From contig JAEYWP010000007.1 in the NCBI GenBank assembly GCA_023428905.1, positions 124,001 to 188,000 on the forward strand: DNA of 64,000 nt, read 5' to 3'. Every line of letters starts with the position of its first letter. The first letter of the stretch is position 1. Below are positions 8,290 to 15,346 of this stretch, in pieces. The stretch is from Verrucomicrobiota bacterium (GTDB lineage Bacteria > Verrucomicrobiota > Verrucomicrobiia > Opitutales > Opitutaceae). The notes under the pieces are model-generated. The model saw only the letters and a list, made by a program, of their open reading frames with translations. It did no database searches and was not told the DNA's origin. A program made the translations under genes and the position numbers.

Positions 8290-8406
8290 AAAAAGCTGTT
8301 AACGGCTTGGGTGTGTATTGTGTAAGCCTTTGTGTGTAAGTAGGTAGCGTCCGTGCCTGCGGGTTGGCATGCGTGGCGCTTAAGGGAACGCATTCCTTCA
8401 TCCACT

Positions 8407-8709
8407 ATGAATCCGCTGAACGCATTTGGTTTTCTTGCCTTGGGGTCCGTGATGAACGCGCTGCCGGTGCTTGCCCCAACCTTGGTGGATCGGGGAGCGG
8501 CTCTTTCCGCTGAAATGAGCAACGGCGCCCTGTGGCTCCATTTGATGGGAGGGGTGGTCGGCCTGATTGGCGGCGGTACCCTTCTCCGTGATGCTTACAT
8601 GCAGCTGACGGCTGCGCGTACTCCTGCACCTGCGCTCCGTCCGGTCGCTGCCCCGCAGCGCTCCGCCTCCCCGGCCGTCCTGTCCGGCTCCGCACAACAG
8701 GCTGTGTGA
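8407..8709 (+). CDS. Small predicted membrane protein, function unknown
   Basis: 100 residues from ATG at 8407. Two hydrophobic segments are visible, about residues 5-25 (AFGFLALGSVMNALPVLAP) and 42-60 (LWLHLMGGVVGLIGGGTLL), followed by an Ala/Pro/Ser-rich tail. I do not recognise the family. It appears to be a monocistronic unit: a long leader with a 13-bp inverted repeat lies upstream and a strong intrinsic terminator begins 28 bp after the stop. Confidence 0.68.
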   Translation: MNPLNAFGFLALGSVMNALPVLAPTLVDRGAALSAEMSNGALWLHLMGGVVGLIGGGTLLRDAYMQLTAARTPAPALRPVAAPQRSASPAVLSGSAQQAV

Positions 8710-8737
8710 TAACAGGTCGAACGCATTAATAACGACA

Positions 8738-8774
8738 CGAGCGCCCGGGTGATGCCGGGCGCTCGTTTTGTTTT
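8738..8774 (+). terminator. Intrinsic terminator after the small membrane protein gene
   Basis: An 11-bp perfect stem (8738-8748 with 8755-8765, GC-rich) around the 6-nt loop GTGATG is followed by TTTTGTTTT. Strong rho-independent terminator geometry. Confidence 0.9.
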
Positions 8775-8814
8775 CTGGGCTGCGTCTCGCGAGCAGACGC
8801 GCAGCGGATCTGAG

Positions 8815-9237
8815 TTAGGCGAGCTTCGCGTCCAGAGTGATGGTGGCGTTCAGCACCCGGGACACGGGGCAATTGGCCTTCGCGTCGGCCGCGATCTCCT
8901 GGAACTTGGCATTGTCGATCCCCGGGATGGTGGCGGTGAGGTCCAGGTGGATGGTGGTGATCGTAGGGGTGCCATTCGGCATCTCCAGCGTCACCGTCGC
9001 GGTCGTGGCTATCTTCTCCGGGGTAAAACCGGATTTCCCCAGCGTGGCGGACAGCGCCATGCTGAAGCAGCCGGCGTGTGCTGCGGCAATCAACTCCTCG
9101 GGATTGGTGCCATTCGCCGATTCAAAGCGCGTGGCGAAGGTGTAGGGCGTTTCCTGGAAAACCTTGCTGGGTGCACTGAGCGTTCCTTTGCCCCCTTTGA
9201 GGTCTCCCTTCCAGACAGCGGATGCAGATCGTTTCAT
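8815..9237 (-). CDS. osmC: OsmC-family peroxidase
   Basis: 140 residues from ATG at 9237; an upstream alternative at 9252 adds five residues. The start KRSASAVWKGDLKGGKGTLS is the OsmC strand pair. The two redox cysteines are in AAHAGCFSMALS and ANCPVSRVL, with E53/E54-type residues in NPEELIAAAHAGC. Cytosolic thiol peroxidase that reduces organic hydroperoxides. Monocistronic, convergent with the small membrane protein gene. Confidence 0.93.
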   Translation of the reverse strand: MKRSASAVWKGDLKGGKGTLSAPSKVFQETPYTFATRFESANGTNPEELIAAAHAGCFSMALSATLGKSGFTPEKIATTATVTLEMPNGTPTITTIHLDLTATIPGIDNAKFQEIAADAKANCPVSRVLNATITLDAKLA

Positions 9238-9294
9238 ACGGGGCTGAACCAAGCCAGACGGCCGGAGAGCACAACCCTGCTCACAAGAATGCCT

Positions 9295-10851
9295 TCATTT
9301 TTCACCGGAAACGTTGAGGTAGATGGGATTGCCCACCAGGAGCAGGGTACCCGAGGCATCCACCACATCGATCCGCACCCAATGCCACCCGGGCGGCGGC
9401 TGCCACTCAAAGCGGTGATCCTCGATCCTCGCCGCTTCTGCCGCATGCAGAAACGCAGGGTCCACATTGCCGTCTGCGATCGTCACGACGCGGGAGGCAC
9501 CCGCTGCGCGCGCCTGCGCTGCAAAAAGCACACGCTCTCCTGGTCGCACGGTGAGCACACCGCCCATCACCGCCCGGGCGCCACCAGGCGTGCTGGCGCG
9601 AAGGTCGAGTGCGCTGTCCCTGGTACCCTGCACATCCACAAAAACCCGCCCGTGCCTCACCCCGTCCAGCAGGGCGCCCTCGGAGAGGTTGGACGCGTGC
9701 ACCACCGTGGTGGGTCGTCCCACCCGGGCGGCGGTGGGCGTGGCATCGTCCTCGCGCCAGCCATGCGTATCGCTGCCGCCGATACCCGTCAGCCGCAGCC
9801 CGGCGTTGAGCTGCTGGTGCCAGAAAGGAATGCCGGAATAAGCGGTGCCGGCATCCGTCCCGTTCACGATTTCAATCGCCTGGACGCGGGCGAGGTCGGC
9901 GGGGTTGGTCCACCCGCACCCCATGCACGCCTCGCCCGACGGGCGCACCGGATGGTTGACCGACACGAGGGCACCCGCGTCCGCGGCTTGGTCGAGCAGC
10001 ACGTCCCAGCTGGGAACGGCCGGCGACCCGACCCGAAAGTCCAGCGGTGCCAGCGTGCCGAAGGCATTGGCGTGACCGTGGAAGGTGGTGAGTTCCTGGC
10101 CGGGCAGCAGGAGCAGTCTTGGATACAGCGGCTGGAGCTCCCGAAGGGAATTTGCCACCGACGTGGTGTTGTGCTCGGTGAGGGCGAGAAAATCCAGGCC
10201 GGCGGCGACCGCCTCCTCGATGGCGACGTGCACCGGTGCAGGAATCCGGGCCGCGTCGGCGTGGCGCATCCAGCCATCGCTATGCCCCGTGTGGGCATGG
10301 AAATCGCCGCGGTACCAGCCTTCGCCGCCCTCGAGCACCGGCCGGAGAAACGCCGGCTCCGCCGCCACCGCGAGGCTGCGCGCGAAGTACACCTCGGCGG
10401 TGTAGGTGGAGCGCATGCCCGGACGGAGGTTCGGAATGCCGAGGAGCAGCGCCCATTCGCCGGGGACGACGGGAGCCGGGCGATAGGACGGTGTGGCGTC
10501 CACCGCCGAAACGGTGAAGACGCTCTTGTTTCCACCGCTCCACCCGTTGAATCCGTTCCAGCCCCGGAATCCGTCCGGTCCGATCAAGCCGAGGTCAATG
10601 GTGGTGCGCTGCTCGCGGCCGGTGTAAGCAAAACGCACCGTGATGCGCGCTGTGCCCTCCGGGACAACGAAGGGCACGGTGCGGTACGTCTGATGGTCAT
10701 GCTCTCCGAGTTCGCCGCTCAGCACCAGGTCCGGCAGCGTCGCGGCGGGGGCCGCGCGCAGGGGCAGGTCTGCACCGGCCAGGCTCAACGCGCAGCATAA
10801 CACCGCGGTCCGAACCGAGAGCCGGCGTGCGAAGGCGGGGAGCAGGTGCAT
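9295..10851 (-). CDS. Secreted PHP-domain (CehA/McbA-type) metallo-phosphoesterase
   Basis: 518 residues with a Sec signal peptide (about residues 1-33, hydrophobic TAVLCCALSLAGA). Residues 35-165 look like a beta-rich, pre-peptidase-like domain. The PHP metallo-hydrolase core follows: GDFHAHTGHSDGW, LTEHNTT, PGQELTTFHGHAN, VSVNHPV and GGSDTHGW supply the metal-binding His/Asp/Glu set. A C-terminal beta domain contains HWVRIDVVDASGTLLLVGNP. CehA-type enzymes hydrolyse esters or phosphodiesters; the substrate here is unknown. The start is 2 bp after the stop of the TonB-dependent receptor gene, so the two form an operon and may act on the same imported or scavenged compound. Confidence 0.85.
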   Translation of the reverse strand: MHLLPAFARRLSVRTAVLCCALSLAGADLPLRAAPAATLPDLVLSGELGEHDHQTYRTVPFVVPEGTARITVRFAYTGREQRTTIDLGLIGPDGFRGWNGFNGWSGGNKSVFTVSAVDATPSYRPAPVVPGEWALLLGIPNLRPGMRSTYTAEVYFARSLAVAAEPAFLRPVLEGGEGWYRGDFHAHTGHSDGWMRHADAARIPAPVHVAIEEAVAAGLDFLALTEHNTTSVANSLRELQPLYPRLLLLPGQELTTFHGHANAFGTLAPLDFRVGSPAVPSWDVLLDQAADAGALVSVNHPVRPSGEACMGCGWTNPADLARVQAIEIVNGTDAGTAYSGIPFWHQQLNAGLRLTGIGGSDTHGWREDDATPTAARVGRPTTVVHASNLSEGALLDGVRHGRVFVDVQGTRDSALDLRASTPGGARAVMGGVLTVRPGERVLFAAQARAAGASRVVTIADGNVDPAFLHAAEAARIEDHRFEWQPPPGWHWVRIDVVDASGTLLLVGNPIYLNVSGEK

Positions 10852-10853
10852 GG

Positions 10854-13343
10854 TTAGAAACGGACCATCACGGCCGCGCGGTAGCTGCGACCAAGGATCG
10901 GGCGCGCGAAGTAATAACGCGCCCCCGCGTCGCCACTTTGGAACTGCCCCGTGCGCGGGTTGCCTTCGGTCAGGCCAATCTCGTTGGTCAGGTTGTCGGC
11001 GTAGAGGTACAGGCTGACGCGCGGCGACAGGTCGAAACGGGCGTTGGCGTTGAGGACCGTGTAACTGGGCAGCGAGACGGAGTTCGCTGCGTCCGAATAG
11101 CGCCGCCCATAGTGCTCGATCGGAAGCTGGAGGCGGAGACGGCCGTCCATCAGGTTAAAACCGGGGATGACGCGCAGGCTCAGCTTCGGCACGCGCACCA
11201 GCTGGTTTCCAGTGTAGTCGATCTCCGTGGGCTGTCCGTTGACCAGCTGGGTAAAACGGAAATCGCCGTACTCGGGCTGCTGCACGGTGGCGGTGGCGTT
11301 CAGGTCGAACCAGGCGGTGGGGCGGAAGAGTGTCTCCAGTTCGAGACCGTAGGCCTTCGTATTCGTATAGGCGGTACGGTTGCTGTAACCTCCGGAGACG
11401 GGGTCAAAGACACTTTCGGTGAAACCGAGGTTCTTGTATTCGGTGTAGAAGGCGGTGGCGAAGGCGTCGAAGGCGCGGCTGGTGTATTTGTAGCCGGCTT
11501 CGTACAGGTCCATCCGCTGCACGATCGGGAGCGCGGTCGCGTTGGTGATGAAGTCGCCCACGCTGGGGAGGCGGAAGGTCGGGGTGTAGCGGGCGAAGAC
11601 GCCGCTGCGAGGGGTGAAAAGCCAGTCCGCGCCCAGGGTCCAGCCGAGGCGGTCAAAGCTTCGGTCAAAATGGTCGAACTGGCCCGTTCCCGCGAGGACG
11701 TTGTCGTCAGCCAGGGTGGTGCCGCCGAGATTGCGCGAGGTGCTGCGCTCGACCGAACCGTTCATGCCGATGCGCTCCCAGCGGGCACCGAGGTCGATCC
11801 GCAGCGCCCGGGTGACCTGCCATTCGTCCGAGGCGTAAAAGGCATGGGTGGTGGAATCACCCAGGCCGTTCGCGTACTCCGCGCCATAGCGGGAGAAACC
11901 GTTCTCGGTCACCACCCCGACCGGGGCCCCGGCGGCGTCGACCGCGACCAGGTCCAGCAGGCGGGCTCGGCTGCGCACGTCGGTGTAGGCATTGGCCGAA
12001 TACCGGCGGAATCCCTCGTCAGAGTGACCGAGGTAATATCCGAGGGCGAGATCGTGGGTCTGGCCGCCCACCTCGAATTTACGGAGCACGCGAAGGTCGT
12101 TGATGATCTCCTCGAGGGCGACGCTGATCGAGCGGATCGACGCGTCGTGCACCAGCCCGTTCCCATTCTGGGCGAGCGGATCAAAGACGGTCGAGGGTGA
12201 GGTCACGTAGCGGAACTGCACATCGACCGCACCGGGGAAAAGGGTGAGGGCGGACGTCCGCAGGGCAGCGAGGCGTGCCGGACCCGCGGTGATCGAGCCG
12301 GGGAAGACACCGTTGCGGACCGTATCCGAATCACGGTAGCGGAAGCCGTTCTGCAGGCGCCAGCCGCCGCCAAGGTCGTATTCAAAACGCAGGGTCGCCT
12401 GGGTCAGGTTCACATCCGTGCCATTGTCCACCGCGATGGTCCGCGTGCCGTTGGCGTCGCGCACCGTGACCCGCGCGGTTTCGGGGCCGGGGAAGGTGCC
12501 GTGGTTGGCGTCAAAGCCGGGCACCTCCGCCGGGTCACCGCTGGCGTCGAAGGTGAGCGGGACACCGAGGAAGAAGATCACCTTGTCGTCCAGGTGCTTC
12601 AGGTTGAAGTCGATCTTGCCGCGCCCGAAGTCACGCCCGAGGGAGAAGCGGAACTGGTAACCATCGTTGGCGCGGAAGCCGGGATCGCGAATCCCGTCGT
12701 CGATGCGCCAGAAGCCTCCCACGCTGTAACGCCAGTCCCCCGCGGGGCCGCCATACCAGGCATCGACCCGGTGCCGGCCAAAGTCGCCGGTCTCGTATTT
12801 GATCACGCCCGACGGGGTGTCGGTGCCGCGCCGGGTCACGAAATTCACCGTGCCGCCGGGGGCGTTGGACGCGAAGACCGAGGAGGGACCCCCGCGCACC
12901 ACCTCGAGGCGTTCGATCGTTTCGTCGAGCCGAAAACTCTGGTCCGCATTCATCCAGCCCAGGCCGGAGTCGTGTTGCACCGGGAGGCCGTCCTCGTGGA
13001 GGGCGACGGTGGAGTAACCCTCCGTCGGGATACCGCGGGCGCGGACGTTGGCACTGGCCTCACCGCCCGAGGCTTCCACCCAGAAGCCGGGCACGTTCTT
13101 GATCGCCTCGGCCACGCCGATCGGGGCCTGGAGGCGGAGCTGTTCGCCCGAGACATCAGTGATGGCGTAGCTGGTCTGCGCCTTGGTCCGGAAGTCGAGG
13201 CCGGCGCGGCCGGTCACAACGACGTGCGACATTTCAATCGGATCGTCGGCAGACGCCGGGGGCGCGTTTTGGGCGGAAAGGCCCGTGCTCCCGAGGGAGG
13301 ACGCGAGGGTGGTGAACAGGGCGGTACGGAGTACGTGGGACAT
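10854..13343 (-). CDS. TonB-dependent outer-membrane receptor
   Basis: 829 residues from ATG at 13343. The frame stays open upstream to 13634, but the MSHVLRTALFTTLASSL start gives a proper signal peptide. The plug domain is clear: VVVTGRAGLDF, VAEAIKNVPGFWVEASGG, NVRARGIPTEGY, RLEVVRGGPSSVFASNAPGGTVNFVTRRG. The beta-barrel ends in the aromatic YRAAVMVRF, as for outer-membrane proteins. It resembles siderophore/catecholate-type receptors (FecA/Fiu-like), but the ligand is unknown. The adjacent secreted PHP hydrolase suggests a phosphorylated or ester substrate rather than iron as an alternative. The Ton-type energising operon at 43.4-47.9 kb could power it. Confidence 0.94.
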   Translation of the reverse strand: MSHVLRTALFTTLASSLGSTGLSAQNAPPASADDPIEMSHVVVTGRAGLDFRTKAQTSYAITDVSGEQLRLQAPIGVAEAIKNVPGFWVEASGGEASANVRARGIPTEGYSTVALHEDGLPVQHDSGLGWMNADQSFRLDETIERLEVVRGGPSSVFASNAPGGTVNFVTRRGTDTPSGVIKYETGDFGRHRVDAWYGGPAGDWRYSVGGFWRIDDGIRDPGFRANDGYQFRFSLGRDFGRGKIDFNLKHLDDKVIFFLGVPLTFDASGDPAEVPGFDANHGTFPGPETARVTVRDANGTRTIAVDNGTDVNLTQATLRFEYDLGGGWRLQNGFRYRDSDTVRNGVFPGSITAGPARLAALRTSALTLFPGAVDVQFRYVTSPSTVFDPLAQNGNGLVHDASIRSISVALEEIINDLRVLRKFEVGGQTHDLALGYYLGHSDEGFRRYSANAYTDVRSRARLLDLVAVDAAGAPVGVVTENGFSRYGAEYANGLGDSTTHAFYASDEWQVTRALRIDLGARWERIGMNGSVERSTSRNLGGTTLADDNVLAGTGQFDHFDRSFDRLGWTLGADWLFTPRSGVFARYTPTFRLPSVGDFITNATALPIVQRMDLYEAGYKYTSRAFDAFATAFYTEYKNLGFTESVFDPVSGGYSNRTAYTNTKAYGLELETLFRPTAWFDLNATATVQQPEYGDFRFTQLVNGQPTEIDYTGNQLVRVPKLSLRVIPGFNLMDGRLRLQLPIEHYGRRYSDAANSVSLPSYTVLNANARFDLSPRVSLYLYADNLTNEIGLTEGNPRTGQFQSGDAGARYYFARPILGRSYRAAVMVRF

Positions 13344-13545
13344 AGGTGTGCTTTGGGCCGGGCAGGCTGTCTGTACCGCCGCCTCGAATACGGACGGCGG
13401 AAGGGTTCCGAGAAAGCGCACCCCGCGCGGCGCCACAATCTTCCAGCAGCAACGTTTTCGTGGCGGCGTCACCCGGACGTCACGGCCGGTGGCGCCCGCA
13501 GGGTTGCGGCCCCGGGATTCTCCCGCAGGATGGCGTTCCTTCCCC
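13344..13545. other. Divergent intergenic region between the TonB receptor and EEP genes
   Basis: About 200 bp hold the 5' regions of both divergent genes. The minus-strand leader is GC-rich with short inverted repeats (such as GGGAGAATCCC around 13515). I looked for cobalamin and TPP riboswitch signatures because these often precede TonB receptors, and found no convincing B12 box or TPP core. No clear -35/-10 pair stands out. Confidence 0.4.
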
Positions 13546-14418
13546 ATGCGACGTCGATTTTTTGCCCTCGTCATGACGCTCCTGCCTCTGGCCGTGTTGA
13601 CGCCCAGTCTGGCCCAGAGCGGCGCAACCCTCAAGGTGATGACCTACAATCTCCGCTTTGCCAGCGAGACCCCGCCCCACGCCTGGCCGGACCGCCGCCC
13701 GCTGGTGGCGCGGGTCATCCGTGACGCCTCCCCGGATGTGATCGGGACCCAGGAGGGCGTGTATTCACAGCTCAAAGACATGGCGGATGACCTCGAGGGA
13801 TACGACTGGATCGGCCTGGGCCGCGACGGTGGCAGCCGGGGAGAGTTCATGGCGGTGTTTTACCGCACTGGGCGGCTGGAGCCCGTGGCGTTCGACCATT
13901 TCTGGCTGTCCGACACGCCCGCGGTGACCGGGTCGACCACCTGGGGCAACAGCAACCGGCGGATGGTGACGTGGGTGCGTTTTCGCGACAAGGAATCCGG
14001 CGCGGAGTTCGCGGTGTGGAACACCCATTTCGACCATGAGGTGCAGCGGGCGCGCGAGAAAAGTGCGGAGCTTGTGCGAAGCAGGCTGGCTGAGCAGGCA
14101 GCGGATCTGCCCGTGATTCTGCTGGGCGATTTTAACGCCGCCGCGGAGGCAAACCCCGCCTACACGCTTCTGACGGACGGGGGCAGGCTGGCGGATGCCT
14201 GGCTGCGGGCCAGGCGACGCGAGGGTGAAGGCGAGGGCACCTTTAATGGCTTTGGCCAGAACCACCACGGGCCAGCCCGCATCGACTGGATCCTCGTTTC
14301 ACCGGCGGTGGACGTGCTTGCTTCGGCGGTGGTGACCACGCGCTACCAGGAGCAGTATCCAAGCGATCATTATCCCGTGACCGCGGAATTGCGCCTCCCC
14401 TCTGCCCCGGTTCGCTGA
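13546..14418 (+). CDS. Secreted endonuclease/exonuclease/phosphatase-family protein
   Basis: 290 residues from ATG at 13546, with a signal peptide (MRRRFFALVMTLLPLAVLTP, cleavage near residue 23). EEP-fold motifs: KVMTYNLRF, GTQEGVYSQ (catalytic Glu), WNTHFDHE, LLGDFNAAAE (Asp-x-Asn), DWILVS and SDHYPVTAEL (catalytic SDH). Predicted periplasmic or secreted Mg-dependent phosphodiesterase; the closest match in form is the YafD-like/exported phosphatase group. Substrate may be nucleic acid, sphingolipid or inositol phosphate. Divergent from the TonB receptor/PHP operon. Confidence 0.88.
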   Translation: MRRRFFALVMTLLPLAVLTPSLAQSGATLKVMTYNLRFASETPPHAWPDRRPLVARVIRDASPDVIGTQEGVYSQLKDMADDLEGYDWIGLGRDGGSRGEFMAVFYRTGRLEPVAFDHFWLSDTPAVTGSTTWGNSNRRMVTWVRFRDKESGAEFAVWNTHFDHEVQRAREKSAELVRSRLAEQAADLPVILLGDFNAAAEANPAYTLLTDGGRLADAWLRARRREGEGEGTFNGFGQNHHGPARIDWILVSPAVDVLASAVVTTRYQEQYPSDHYPVTAELRLPSAPVR

Positions 14419-14452
14419 GCCCGACAGCGCGGGCTGCCGCTGGCAGGGACCG

Positions 14453-15346
14453 TCAGGTGTAGGCGGGCGTTGCGCCTTGCTGACTGGCAACCCACTCGCC
14501 CCGGCGGCTGGCCGCGGCCAGAGCGGTGCGCAGGTGGGAGGGTTCCCGCAGCAGCCGCAGCGTGAGGGTGGCGAGAAAGGCGTCTCCCGCTCCCACCGTG
14601 TCGGCGACTGCCACGGGCTGCCCCGGCTCCCAGAGCCATTCGCCGTCGGCGAGCAGACCGGCCCCGCGCGCGCCGGCGGTGATGCAAACCATGCGGCAGC
14701 GGGTCTCCTGCTGGAGGCGGCGGGCGTGCCCCTCCTCCTGGCCGGCCTCCTCTTCCGCCCCGGCGGCCAGGCGTGCGGCCTCGGCGGCGTTGAGTTTCAG
14801 CACCGTCGCCTTGCCTGCCAGGGCTCCGACCAGGGCGAGGTCATCGAACGGGGCGCGCAGGTTCACGTCGAAGATCCGCCAGGCCTGGTCGGGCAGGAGG
14901 GCGAGCAGCTCGTCGAGAGAGTTGCGGTTGAAGGTGGAGCGCTGCGCAAGCGACCCGAAGATCACGGCGTCGGCCTTCCCGGCGGCGCGCAGCGTCGCCT
15001 CGGTCAGGTGTATTCGGTCCCATGCTACGTTTTCGTGGAGGGTGTAGCGGGCGTCCCCGGAGGGGCCCAGTTCCGCCGTGACCGTGCCGGTGGGGAAGGC
15101 GTCCAGGCGCGAGATTCCGGCGGTCGGGATCCCCCAGGCGGTGAGCCGACCAAGCAGTTCGTCACCGAGCGGATCGGTTCCGACCGCGGAAGCGACGCAG
15201 ACCTCCGCCCCCTGCTGGTGGAGGTGGTAGCCGACGTTGAAGGGAGCACCCCCGGGATAGCGCCCGTGCGGAAGGATATCCCAGAGGACTTCGCCGAAAC
15301 AGACGACCCGGGGTGGTGGCAGAAACATCATGACTTCCTCAATCAT
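14453..15346 (-). CDS. PfkB-family carbohydrate kinase, probable fructokinase
   Basis: 297 residues. Sugar-binding N-terminus VVCFGEVLWDILPHG and GGAPFNVGYHLHQQGAEV, and the ATP/catalytic signature DTVGAGDAFLATL with the catalytic Asp near residue 245. The FGE(V)LWD plus GGAPxNV pattern is that of fructokinases (ScrK-like). The ATG overlaps the stop of the upstream gene by 8 bp (ATGATTGA), so translation is probably coupled to the sucrose-phosphatase/glycosidase fusion. Together they suggest phosphorylation of fructose released from sucrose. Confidence 0.9.
   Translation of the reverse strand: MIEEVMMFLPPPRVVCFGEVLWDILPHGRYPGGAPFNVGYHLHQQGAEVCVASAVGTDPLGDELLGRLTAWGIPTAGISRLDAFPTGTVTAELGPSGDARYTLHENVAWDRIHLTEATLRAAGKADAVIFGSLAQRSTFNRNSLDELLALLPDQAWRIFDVNLRAPFDDLALVGALAGKATVLKLNAAEAARLAAGAEEEAGQEEGHARRLQQETRCRMVCITAGARGAGLLADGEWLWEPGQPVAVADTVGAGDAFLATLTLRLLREPSHLRTALAAASRRGEWVASQQGATPAYT

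Noticed and set aside
8749..10800. Plus-strand ORF of 683 codons opposite osmC and the PHP hydrolase
   Set aside because: No recognisable domains, low-complexity Gly/Arg/His content; the minus-strand genes have clear motifs.
13344..13545. Cobalamin or TPP riboswitch upstream of the TonB-dependent receptor
   Set aside because: GGGAGAATCCC and GGGGTGC strings raised the idea, but the B12 box and the rest of the TPP core are missing.
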